Made by a program: the position numbers and the translations under genes. A stretch of 64,000 nt of DNA from Allacma fusca. Taxonomy: Eukaryota; Arthropoda; Collembola; Symphypleona; Sminthuridae. How positions within the stretch are numbered: the first letter of the stretch is position 1; every line of letters starts with the position of its first letter. The notes beneath the pieces are model-generated. The model was given only the letters and a program-made list of their open reading frames with translations, was not told the DNA's origin and did no database searches. Positions 1 to 11,273 of the stretch are shown here, piece by piece. The stretch spans positions 15,792,539 to 15,856,538 of the forward strand of contig OX359250.1 in the NCBI GenBank assembly GCA_947179485.1, written 5' to 3'.

Positions 1-598
1 ATACAACATCACGGAACAAAAACTATACCTTGTATTAAGTTTCACACAGTCATAAAAGTATGAAATAAAATTACAATTATTTTTATTTAACAAAACGTAT
101 ACTAGTAATATATATTATCTATGTATGTATAATGTATGTATAAGTAATTATGTGAAGAGGGAAAATGGACCAGATGCATTTCCGGCTATAAATAAGTAAC
201 TAGATACTAGATCATATATCACATGTCTTTTCGCTTACAGGAAAAACAGATCAGGTGCAAGTCTTTCTATGTAATCAATAATGGACGAAGTAACAAAAGT
301 ACTAAGTACTTACATGAAGTGTTCCCAATAGCAAAACGAATGAAGTGTACAAGTGTGTCTCATACACTTTTTCTAACAAGTATTCTGTGTAGCTCGTCGG
401 GAACAAATTATACTTGGTCCATTTTGAATTAAACATTAAACTTGCTAGTTCAAATTTTTTTTTCGTTGGATTTAATATGAACGTGCAAGCAGACAATTTT
501 GTTTACAATCAAAACCTGGACCATTTTACCTCGTCACCGACAGTATAACAATATTATACTCATGTACTATAAAAAGCATTAGATAAACTATTCGTAAA
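1..598. other. AT-rich stretch, no gene recognised
   Basis: Neither strand gives an open frame with recognisable protein similarity. The missing C-terminal exons of PACRG, which would lie here or further left on the minus strand, were looked for and not found. They may lie outside the window. Confidence 0.4.
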
Positions 599-642
599 TT
601 ATTGTATATTATAGTAATGTAAGTATTTTAAAAGTTTGGGAC

Positions 643-1217
643 CTCTAAGTGGACGAATGAGCTGAGGCACGACCGGAAGAACCTTGTCACATCCATGGAC
701 GAGCATGTCATGAATGCCTTGCCGAGCAAACATTGCATAAGGATGTTCGATTTCCCTTAATCCGTCGAAAAACAACGGAAGGTAATGGTGATAGTCCAAT
801 TTCTCTGGTGGTACCTTCAATTCAATTAAAAATTGCATTTATTCGTATCCTCGCACTGATTCTACAATGAAATAACAATTTATTTGCTACAATCATAGAA
901 GAAGTATTCCATATTTATTGGAACTAATTATTACGAAATGGAAATTATAAAGTACGAACCTTCCATAAAATAGCCTTTCCATTACAATTCTGGTCAATCA
1001 TTATAGGAAATTCCCCCCGGTCGTAGAATTTCCTGAAAAGTGTCGGCGTAGGACACCTTGGTCTTGTAGCTCCGGCTCTGGGAGGGCAATCAGAAATTGT
1101 GTCCTTTTGCCACGACTCAATAGAAAATCCACGGACAACTCGAAGACAAGATATTTCGCCACCGCGAACATTGTAAGGGGCCCGAATGTCATACATCTTT
1201 CCCCATAAAGTACTCAT
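643..1217 (-). CDS. PACRG: PACRG (Parkin co-regulated gene protein), partial
   Basis: PACRG is an all-helical protein of the inner junction of ciliary doublet microtubules. Two exons are visible: 1217-960 (86 codons from the ATG) and 814-643, joined in phase 0 at a GT-AG intron. The first ends in [20 protein letters not shown] and the second begins [19 protein letters not shown], then ARQGIHDML and [11 protein letters not shown], all hallmarks of the family. Vertebrate PACRG continues for about 100 more residues of helical repeats, which are not visible here. The only donor found after PLR (GTCCCA at 642-637) is weak. Read straight through, the frame stops at 599. So the gene either continues beyond the left edge or is truncated. 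The identity is sure and the 3' end is not. Confidence 0.85.
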
Positions 1218-3401
1218 GGTGGACTTTAGGACTGTGAGATTTCAAGGGAGAAAGAAAGAGAGCGTCAAGGAGAGAGTGGGAGTGGAGAGTGACTAGGAAT
1301 TAATTAAGTGAAAGGAAAGCGAATGCGAGTTAAACTGCGAGTATGAAACTACCTTATGAAAAAAATTTGAAGTAGAAAAATATTAACGGTACGACTCTTT
1401 CGAAAGGAAATTCTTTTCGTCCACTATTAAATGTTTTTGTTGAATTCCCTATGCGGCTAAATACACCTAATCCCTGTTTAATCAATGTGGAAAAGGTTCT
1501 ATGGTAACCTCAAGAGCTTTCTCCCCTTTCTCCCACTTGACTTGATTCAACAACTCAAAACACTATGAGACAGTGAAGAAAAAGTCAGCCCTTTGATTGC
1601 TTCATCTTCAACTTTTGGTGCTGTGCTATCCATCAATGGACTGAATTACCATGTGTCCAGCGAGAGACCGTCCAGCGATCACAACCTGACACGCACACTG
1701 TAGCCAGTTAACTGCCACGTCGAATTCCCAATAATTCCGACCTGCTAGAGAAAGCTTGATTTGTATCGGATTTCCTTTCGTAATTGCTCCCATATGATAT
1801 TTGTAGAGTGTTGCTTTGTTGTTATTCATTTGTGCACGGAGCTGGGTGTAAGATTAGGAGCTTAGGTATTTCGCTTGTGTATTCCAGTCATTTACAATTT
1901 GCGGTTACGGTAATCATATATATTTACATAACATCATGCATACGTATACTTATATACGGGAAGTCGGTCGTCACAAATCACAAATAACAACAACTGTACT
2001 CAATGCTTAATAAAAAGAATTTTTACTACACTCAGTAAATTCGGCACAGTTCCTTACTGTATTTTACGCCTTTGTGAACATGTGACAGAATCATAACACA
2101 ACATTTCGGAATTGCTTCAATGAGGTCAGTTGGACTGGAGTCATTTCCTGGCATATTTCTCGGCGAAGCGAACCTTTGTTATATCTGCAGCCGGACAAGA
2201 CTCAGGCAATAGAACTTTCACACGACTTACACTTTCCTTTTGTGTACGTACACGCTAGCGGCAAAGTGGAAATCAATGCAGAAACGTACGTGCAGTTTGC
2301 TTTTAAACTTACACGGTTTACGGTACGCCACACACTATACAATAATACCGTTTCCTTACCTGATGGTGTTAGAGTACATGATTACAGAGTAAAGCTGGTA
2401 CATTATGACCTGATTTTTCCTGTTGGAAAGCATCTGAAACAGTAATGATTAAATGACATGATCAATCTTCCCAAAATACACAATGCACAACCCATGCTGT
2501 GCACCAAATAAGTATGAAAGGGGAAGCTCTTAAAGTATTAGCATTTTGCTGCCGATCATATCATATGTTACAGCAATAACTATGATTTATTTCCCATATT
2601 ACGAGCAATAAATGAGTTCAGTATGATTGTGATCTGTTCGAATACTTTATAAATGGAGTGATTTAATCCTTAAAACTGCGTTTTTGCAGTAAGGGGGCAT
2701 GAATAGAGCAAACATGCCATCATAAGATGCATCAGAGCGCGCAGCTGTTCCAGGTCACCCCTTATTATGTCAAAACACGTTGATGCTGGATGCTAATTAA
2801 TTGCATAATAATTACATAATATTAGTAATTATCAGTTTAAATATTAAATTATACCTGAAAAAGCGTATTGCATGAATGTATTTACTTATACATAATTAAC
2901 TATAATATTTCCATTCTTTACTTCTATAAGCGCGTTACTGTACAAAAGTACAATTTAGTGTGCGTATATGTACATATACTAAAGTTCGATTTAATGATTC
3001 ATCACTCAAGGCATATATAGTGATAGTGAATACTGCTCACTTATTATTATAGTTGCCTAGCAATCACAAGAGATGAATAGTCAGAGAAAAAGTAGCAGTA
3101 CAATTTCTTTATTAGCGTATAAATGAAGTATCAAATCTAAGCGTTTAAGTTCGTTTGAGGTACTCACAAACTCGAACAAACAAACGAACTATCCTTCTAT
3201 TTTTAGTCGAGGATCATGAGTTGAGAAATTCATCCCAAGGATATATAAAAATGAGAATATTTTTGAAAGAATATCAACTTTCTGTCTACATCGTCGTTAA
3301 GAAAATGTACATACATGTATACATGACTTGCACCAGCAATATTTTCCAATATTCTCGAAGATTAGTTGTGCTGATTAGCAATAACATACTCAAATTCGAA
3401 G
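1218..3401. other. Intergenic region, no gene recognised
   Basis: This lies upstream of PACRG and downstream of the coiled-coil gene. Only short chance frames are present. A purine-rich GAGAG stretch at about 1245-1300 sits just upstream of the PACRG start and may be 5' UTR or promoter. Nothing else could be assigned. Confidence 0.4.
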
Positions 3402-4897
3402 CTACTGAATAGCACATCCATCATTTGTTCCTGCTAATTTCTGAGCATATAAAGCACTTAAGTTGCTTCTTAGAGTAGCTAACTCTTTCCTTGAATTTCT
3501 AATACTCTCCCATTTCCCAAGGCACCATTCGATGTCAAGGTCACCTTCGGCCTTGAGTTTCTTTAAACCCCGGTGAATTTGCTTTGGTAATTTGGAATGA
3601 AGGTCATCATCACCATCCATACTCTTCTCCTCAGAATGAATATCAACTTCGAAGTCAAAGTCAGTCAAACCCACCAAAATGTCAACATCTGGCTCCTCGC
3701 CATCTAATAATTTTTGCCCAAGTGTCACTGAATTGCTCATCTCAGTAACACAGAAGTCGATTTCTGTAACCAGTCTAATCACACTTTCATATTGCTCATG
3801 CCTCAATTCGCGAGATTTTAAAAGTTCGACAGTCCGTGCTTGTAATTCTTCAAATTTGTTTGAAAGCTCACCGTACTGCAAGTTCATTGTCTTAATCTTG
3901 TCAGTAAGTGCTTCATTTTCAGAACTCACACACAAGTATTGTTCCTGAGATTCATCAAGTAGTAAAGACAAAGACTCAATTTTGTCCGTGAACTGCGTTT
4001 TCAGCTCGTTCAATTGAGAGATTTTACGCCTATATGATTCTATTATTTGCTTAGATCTCACTATTTTAGCTTTTAGAACAATAACAAACTTTTGCACATT
4101 TTCTTTATCCGAAAAATTAAGTTTTTCCAACTTCTCATCTTTCAAAAGACTTTCTTGAGCTTCTTCCAGTGGTCTCAATTCGTCCAACCTGTGACAGAAA
4201 CATTGCCATTATTTTCCAAAATAACTATAATTAGTTAAGAAAATTCCTCGCTTATCGTATTGAATCGGAAATAACGTATTGATGAAGTCATGAAATGATA
4301 AAAATGAAATAAAGCGAAAAATAAGTAACATCAACGAATTACTTACTTCATTAAAGCATCCTGTAAGCACTTTTCCTTCTGGAATAATTCCGTCTGCAAA
4401 ACTTTCGCCCTTCCTTCAACTCTCTCAACTTTGCTTCGGAGTTCGTTGACATTTTGCTCCAACTTCTTAATTTTTAAATTCGCTGTTGATAGCTCTTCCT
4501 CGGATGGCAGGGTGTTAATGTAGGTTTCAATACTCTTCAGCTTCCTTTCATTGACTTCATTCTTTTTCATATACAAATCCGACTGGAGTTTAATGTCTAC
4601 GATTTCTATATTTTTTTCTTTTAACTTCTCTTGGTTTTCAACATGCAACCTTTTCATTGCAGTTTGGAGCAAAACAATCTGCTCGTTTAATCTTTTATTG
4701 TCAAGCTCGGAAGCAGCCAGCAAAGTCTCCAAATGACTTATACGTTCAATAATGACTTCTTGAGTGTATGTAGCATTACTTGGCAGGGATGTATTAAACG
4801 AGGATTCAATTGTTTTCGATATCACCAAATGCTCTAATTGGCTTATTCGATAACGCATTTCCTCCAGCTCCGTATCCTGCGAACTCTCATCTTCCAT
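3402..4897 (-). CDS. Coiled-coil protein, family not recognised
   Basis: There are two exons. Exon 1 runs 4897-4347 from MEDESSQDTELEEMRYRI. The donor GTAAGT follows ATGAA, the acceptor CAG precedes 4188, and the split codon restores K-LDELRPLEE. Exon 2 ends at a stop at 3402. The product is 445 residues. Almost all of it is heptad-rich and heavy in Lys, Glu and Leu, for example around residues 40-180 and 200-320, with an acidic stretch (EEPDVDILVGLTDFDFEVD) near residue 360. No signal peptide, membrane segment or enzymatic motif is visible. Such proteins are usually cytoskeletal, centrosomal or golgin-like, but I cannot choose. The clean splice and long conserved-looking frame make the gene itself credible. 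Confidence 0.75.
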
Positions 4898-5903
4898 CTT
4901 TCAAATTCAAAGGCAAAATTATAGCACCGGACACCAAGTGCGTACTGGTATTATTAACAATAGTAATAATAATTATTATCCATTCAGCTCTTGCTAAAAA
5001 CTTTCCGGGCGTCGTAATGTTCAACAATGTCAAGTCACTCTTACTCAGAGGCAGAGGTTTCCAGCTCACGGGCAATCTAAAATGAAAGAGGAATTTAATG
5101 ACGATGAAACTTGGTAACATTGTATGCAAGTATGTAAATGTTCAAGAATATTGTAAAGGGTCGAATATTTTGATTAAATTCCAAGTGGTCTTACTTTCGC
5201 ACCAAAAATGCGCAATCAACTCTTAAACCAAAATGTGTCCAGTTATTACAGAATTAAAACCGACTTAAAAACTAGTTAACTTGTATTGCAAACCCCACTG
5301 TATCGCATACAATGCTTAAGAGCATATGAATGGGTTTTTTGTTTAGGTCTCGGATTCAAATCCCCAAAATAGGTTCCCTCCAAATTCTTTACGCATGTGC
5401 TGACAGTGGATATGAGACGCGACACCTCCGACGTTGAGGTACGAGTGAGTTCATGGTTTGCTTCTTAAAGGAAAGCGTGGCTCCTGATATGATCGTCGTC
5501 GTATGAATCAACTATTACAAGCTATTCATTTCTGATGAACATTAACTTGCTGAAGTTACTCAAACAAAAATATGCCAATTAAATGAAAAACTCAGTTAAA
5601 TCTTCAGCGTATAGACCCAGCAATCCTATCCATAATTAGTACACAATGCAACAACCAGCCCTAGGCCTCACGAACGACCAACCTACTAGCGTTAACTTAG
5701 ATACACATATTAGACAAAATATTTGTCACTTAATTCGTAATTTAAGTCCACTCCTTCATACTCCTTCAACCCCCGTGTGTAATTCGAAGAATGAAATGCA
5801 GAAATCAGGGCACCGGTGATTTTCACGTGAAATAAGTTTTATTTCAAACCATCAGTAATAATAGTCCTTTCAATAATTTTATTCATCCAAAATGACGAGT
5901 AGT
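4898..5903. other. Intergenic between coiled-coil gene and RPS10
   Basis: No coding signal is seen. A minus-strand AATAAA lies around 5880, just past the RPS10 stop, and is the likely polyadenylation signal of that gene. The rest is unassigned AT-rich sequence. Confidence 0.4.
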
Positions 5904-6908
5904 TTATTCTGCTGGTGGTGGGGCAGCTCCACTTCCTCCACGGGGTGCTCCTCGTCCATATCCACCACGCTGTAAAAACCAAAACAATGCTCTTAGTACA
6001 CATATCACCCACACAAAAATTTGGACATCCTTATTACCCATGTTTTGCAATCGTTGCACAACTTATGTCATTTATAAAATCTAATAACTTACGAATTCAA
6101 CATTTCCACCTCCAACACCAACATCACCCTTCTTGTCTCCGTCACCACGTCTGTACGCTGATCGGTCTTCGGCTCCCTTGGCCTCTCCACGAGGTCCAGC
6201 ACGGGCAGGCCGGGCAGTTTCCGCCCTGGCTTGTCTGTGCCAGGTGGCTGGGACAATCTAAATTACAAACGAAGTTCTTTACAATCCCCACCCCATTTCA
6301 TACATCTCAAAACCAATGACTCTGCCACAGAGCCGCTGTCAGCACAGCAACCACGTACCTCAGCAGGCAAATGCAAGTAGTCCCTTAAATATTCGGTACC
6401 CTCATTTTTCAAGTACCAGTAGTAATGACGCCATGCGAATTGTTCAGTTACATATCCTTTACTCTTCAGGGACTGGAAATCATAAAAAACACACGTCAAC
6501 AGATCTCAAAATATGAAATACAGTTTCTTAAACAAATCATTCTTCAACATTATACGTACAAAGGCCAACATATAGAAGCTACAGTCATAGCCACACCGAG
6601 CGGCGTGCTACCACACTTTCCCCAATAAAAAAACATAGGAACAAATAACCAGCTGAACACTTCCCCCAATTTCAAACTCATTGAAATATTTTTTCCCTTT
6701 ATTTCAAATTTACTATACCATAAAATAATTTCTAATGTATCAAAATTTAAAAAGTTGAACTTACTTGGAGGGCTTTGATTACATGAAGATTTGGAATACC
6801 GTCTAATTCCGGGTGTTGAGGTGCATGGAAATCCTTCTTTGCAACCATAACTCCTTCATTGAAGAGTTGTTCGTAGATTTTCCTTCGGTTAGCTTTGGGC
6901 ATCAACAT
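5904..6908 (-). CDS. RPS10: 40S ribosomal protein S10 (eS10)
   Basis: eS10 is a component of the small ribosomal subunit beak, near the mRNA entry region. Four exons (6908-6765, 6472-6359, 6257-6093, 5969-5904) join in phase 0 to give 162 residues, close to the usual length of about 160. The start [16 protein letters not shown] and the blocks [53 protein letters not shown] are diagnostic of the winged-helix core. The tail is Arg/Gly-rich ([12 protein letters not shown]), as in other animals. The start is fixed by the conserved MLMP N-terminus. All introns have GT-AG ends with GTAAGT-like donors. No defect is seen, so this should be a functional gene. Confidence 0.97.
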
Positions 6909-7183
6909 TTTGAAATAATTTCAAAAACTAACTTTCCACAAAATTACCTTCACACTACTCGAATAAGAACACACCGTCAAGCTGGCCGCAAGTCAAAGAG
7001 GCATGTGGAAGTGCGGAAAGTATGGCGATCGGCTTCAGACTGCGCATGAACTCCATCAGCAACTAACCCCGGGGTCTTTCACAATTCTTTATGCATTCCC
7101 TTCACATATTGCCCACCATGTGAGTAGATGTACTAGCACAAGTTGCATGCCTTTTAGTCCACCTCATCATGCATACACAGCCC
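6909..7183. other. RPS10 5' flank
   Basis: This is the upstream region of RPS10 on the minus strand. A pyrimidine-rich CCTCTTTGACTTG stretch around 6990-7005 resembles the start of ribosomal-protein (TOP) transcripts, and a GAAG|GTAATT donor-like site lies near 6950. A 5' UTR intron is possible but no acceptor could be placed. Confidence 0.3.
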
Positions 7184-7191
7184 AGCTCTAC

Positions 7192-9000
7192 CATTGATGG
7201 GCACCCTCACGAGGTATGAGTTCTTCCCTCGCCCTCATCCCTCGCCCTCAATTTTTGAGTGATGAGGGCGAGTTCCCATCATAAAAGAAGGCCCTCAGCA
7301 AATGAGGGCGAGGCATAGCAAAATGTACGTACTAAAACGAGGGCGAGGGTGAGTACTACAAGCTAGCCCTCACGAAGTTCGAACAGCAGTATTAAATCCC
7401 GCGAGATAATTCTCACAGTTCCTCTTTGCTGTACCTTTTTCCATAAATGAGTCTGCAGAATTAGCTAAAGGTCTCAAGAATTAAGTGAATGTTTGAAGTT
7501 CTTAACTGGGTGATACTGAACTAAGGGACTGGACTGGATGGGATAACTATTTGAGGCTACGAAACCAAATGGAATACATTTTTCAAGGGACAAATAATTG
7601 ACTGGGCAACTTTTTGACGAGACGGGACAAATATTTGACAACGGTTTGACGAGGCGGGACAAATAATTCACTGCACAACTTTTCGACGGATCAGGACAAG
7701 GTTTCACGTGATGAGACTTTTCGCACTTCTCACGCCATTGGTGGGTAATTAGCAGGGTTGAAAATTGGAATCGGAATTGGAATCGGAATCGAAAAAGAAT
7801 CCAAAAATTTCAAGTATTGGAATCGGAATCGGAATTAAAAATACTATAAAATTAGGTATCGGAATTCTAATCAGAATTGGAAAGTAAGTATCGGTATTGG
7901 TATTAGAATTTAATTATATTCCAATGAATTCCGATTCCATTTTCGATATTGCATTATACAGCCATAAAGAGCAATTTACGACCTTTTATAGTACCTTTAC
8001 CTTGTACATTTTACACTTCTACATAGTTTTTTGCTCAAACAGTTCTTTATCGTAGTAATAAAAATGAAAAGAAAGGCGGAATCATGTGTTCATGATTCAT
8101 ACGACTACAATCGAAATTTAGAAATAGATACAAAAAAACGAAAGACAAGTTCCAACGTATGCTGTAGAACAACTATGGACCGCACAAAGGACAAATTATT
8201 CAATTAGTTTAAATGGTGGAATGATTCAGAATTTTTTGAAATTCTTCAGTAAGTAATCTTGAAAATTCTCTGTAATCTTGAGCATTCCAGAGACTTAGGT
8301 TACTGTGGGAAGACTTTTCTTTGCCTTACGTTTAATTTAAAACTATAACCTAGGTCGACTTCCGGAGGAATCCCTGCAAAACATGTTGTATGTTCGAGTA
8401 AACAGAGTTTAAATGACGTGGTCGAATGACTTAAAAATAACAATGAATTATTTGTTACATGCATAGAATCGGAATTGGAACCGGAATTATTTAAAAGTAT
8501 TTCAATTAATTGGTATCGGAATTCAAAATTAATTATTTGGATACATCGGAATCGGAATCTAAATTAAATTTAAGCAGGTATTGTAATTAGAATCGGAATT
8601 TTTATTTTTCCGATATTTCATCCCTGGTAATTAGTTATAATTAGTTCTCACCTCAGGAGGTTAGCAGTTAAGTCTATTGCACTCGCCATGGCCTAAACCT
8701 TCAAGATAAGCGACGCTTCTACTCGCCCTCAGACTCGAGGGGCGAGAGTGAGTGCTTGTTGTTAGGAGTAGACCGTCACGGGTCCGCGGTAGCTAGATTG
8801 CAATGCACTGGCAGATAGGCCGTACTTATGGACTCATGAGGCCGAGGGAGAGGCCTTATGATTTAGATTAGGCCCTCACGAGTCTGAGTGCGAGTTCCAG
8901 CGCGAAGTATCGTGAGAGTTACGGGTGAGAGCGAGTGCGACAAGATTCTTTTACATACCTCGTGAAGTGAGGGCGAGGGATTAAAAAACGCCCATCTATG
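7192..9000. mobile_element. hAT-type non-autonomous DNA element (outer)
   Basis: The ends are CATTGATGGGC (7192) and, in reverse complement, CATAGATGGGC (ending 9000), a short terminal inverted repeat. They are flanked on both sides by the identical 8-bp AGCTCTAC (7184-7191 and 9001-9008), which is the target duplication length of hAT transposons. Subterminal regions hold many copies of GAGGGCGAG and its complement (7215-7375 and 8715-8975), the kind of clustered motif that transposases bind. No transposase frame is present, so the element is non-autonomous. A second element sits inside it at 7753-8626, so this insertion is the older one. Confidence 0.85.
7753..8626. mobile_element. hAT-type element nested in the outer hAT
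   Basis: The element begins CAGGGTTGAAA at 7753 and ends TTTCATCCCTG at 8626, an imperfect inverted repeat of the hAT type. It is flanked by a perfect 8-bp duplication GTAATTAG (7745-7752 and 8627-8634). Both subterminal parts consist of degenerate repeats of GGAATCGGAATT in opposite orientations (7768-7930 and 8465-8615). It has no coding capacity. The intact target duplication suggests a fairly recent insertion. Confidence 0.88.
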
Positions 9001-9008
9001 AGCTCTAC

Positions 9009-11273
9009 TCTGTCTGTAGTGCTGTAGCTGTAGCCCTGTGTTTAATGCACGGAGGCTTGCTGTCTGTCTGTCTGTACATTCCCCGCTACCACAACTCCTA
9101 GCAAGTGTGTGTTACTCTCACACTGTTACTGTGTGACTCTATGGGGTTAAATGAGACAACTGACAAGTGTTGTTGGACGGGGACCATAGGACAGATGTTA
9201 ACATTAATTGTCAGAGGTTTCATTTTTCAATAATTGGATGTGAAATTATTTCTAAATGTATTTTTTATATTTAGTGCATAATGAGACTGGGCCTCCCCCA
9301 GGAACACGTAAGGCAGCAAACACGTACTTAGCTCGACATCATTACATTGATTGTAGGAAACGGCGTTTCACGTCACAGATAAAAGGTTTATTTAATGCTT
9401 GCTTAATTCTAATTAATTAAAAAGGGGGAAATTGTTGTAAAAAATCAGTGAGATTTTTAACCTGTTTTGAATGAACGCTCTTACCCCAATATTAAATTCT
9501 CACAAGCGATATTACTCTTGAGGGCACCACAAGCACCCGAAAGTTAGAATTATTTTGATGGTAGGGGGCGCTTCATCAAACGCTTGTGGTTACAGTAATG
9601 TTAAGAGGCCTGTCTTGAGGTTTTCAGTATGTGAGAGTACTAATTTAGAAATATTTTGATAATACCTGGGAACATAGTGCCTGACTGCCTGAGACTATTT
9701 TGGGACTTATTTTAAGCTTTCGGAAACAATCATGTTTTGCAATTTTATTTGTCATGGAATAATCCTTCCTTAATGTCGCAAATTTTAGGCAAGACGGGTA
9801 ACCCTCAATAAAAAGATGGTGAATAATTTTAACTATTTTATTGAAGCGTTTTAATTATTCATACAGTTTGAATAATTTTTTTAAAATCTTCAACGTTCTA
9901 CGAAGACCTTACTGACAATGAATGAGGCGCACGTGCTTTAAATTAAACACAGTAAATTTTACAATCAATAATTAAATTACACCAGTAACCTCAAAATCTT
10001 AATCTTTGCATTCAAATTGTCAATTGAAATTGAAAATGTAGAAACTATTCGCCTCATCATCAATCCAGAGAGTCATGCGTGGCTTTTAGTGCACTATGGG
10101 AAAATAACAACTGCTGTTGTAGGCGTGACCCATTAAAAAGGTAATGGAATGTTTAAAATCACCAACAACACAGCCCGTTGTACCGCTCACGTAACTCCAA
10201 TAGGTGGGGACACTAACTGCCTTTAACGCTTATCGTGCATTGTTAATTTTTATTTATTTATAGGGAATAATTAGTACATTAAGGTCACACACTTTTGATT
10301 AAAAGACATAGATAAATTATGATCCTTACATTAATGATTAAACTTTGACTTAAACGTTTATAAATTTGCTGTGTATTTTTTTAGTGCACATTTTTAAATT
10401 TTGTTTTATCATAGAATCCCGCTAATTCCTAACATTTTTCAGCCCAGGAAATTTTCGAATGTGCGAAGAACCAAAATGTTCTTTGGGGAGGAGCGGGAAT
10501 ATGAACATATTTTACATGGTCCTTGTTTGGCAAAAATTTCCAACTCTTGAACTAAATGGGTAGCTAAAATTTGCAAAAATCGGCAAGTGCTTTTAAAAAA
10601 ATACACTTATTAACAATACTATTTCTGTAACTCCAAAATTTTCGGTACGGGAAGGTTATCTTAAAAATTTTCTGAACTGGATAAATTGTCTTGAAAATAG
10701 GCAAATTACTGGATTTTTTGGACATTAAATCGGATTCATGAAAAATTCCCGCTGCCCGTTCCACCGATACACATCTACCCAAGAAAGTACCCACCAGTTG
10801 TAACGCTTCATAACGGTAGTACCAAACGACAACTGACCTAATGGGTTCGTTACATATTAAATGGATGAAAATTCTACATTTTTTCAAGTTGCCTGTGGCA
10901 ACAGCGATTGGGAGTAAATTTACCTTATCGATGGACGTAATTATTCAAACTTGGCTACAACCCTACGCAACAGGAAAATTCTGATGCTACAATGGGAAAC
11001 TCACAATTAGTTACAAGTCTCGGCTATCAAGAGTATTACAAATTATTGTTTGATTGTTAGGATTTTACATTGAAGGAAAATAATATTCGCCGTATTTTAT
11101 CTTTCTTTGAGGCTACGACGATTTCAATGTATTGTATCATTATAAAATTCAGATCAGACGACAGAACATGCGATTGCTCTCGAAAATCAAAATACTTCGA
11201 GCGAGAGAGATGTTCAAATGTGGCTTGTTGCAGAAAGTACTCCTTCGGGAGGTTACTGAATGCAAACCACGAC
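9009..11273. other. Intergenic region upstream of the giant repeat gene
   Basis: A short (TGTC)n microsatellite lies at about 9061-9075. The rest is AT-rich with no conserved frame. A short frame starting MGNSQLVTSLGYQEYY at about 10991 ends at a stop after 22 codons. It could be a first exon of the downstream gene, with a myristoylation-like MGNS start, but no convincing splice was found. The promoter of the giant gene should lie here. Confidence 0.35.

Noticed and set aside
2176-2445. 89-codon plus-strand frame
   Set aside because: No motif and no splice context; likely chance frame.
5300-5390. tRNA-like B-box (GGATTCAAATCCC)
   Set aside because: No cloverleaf or acceptable A-box could be formed around it.
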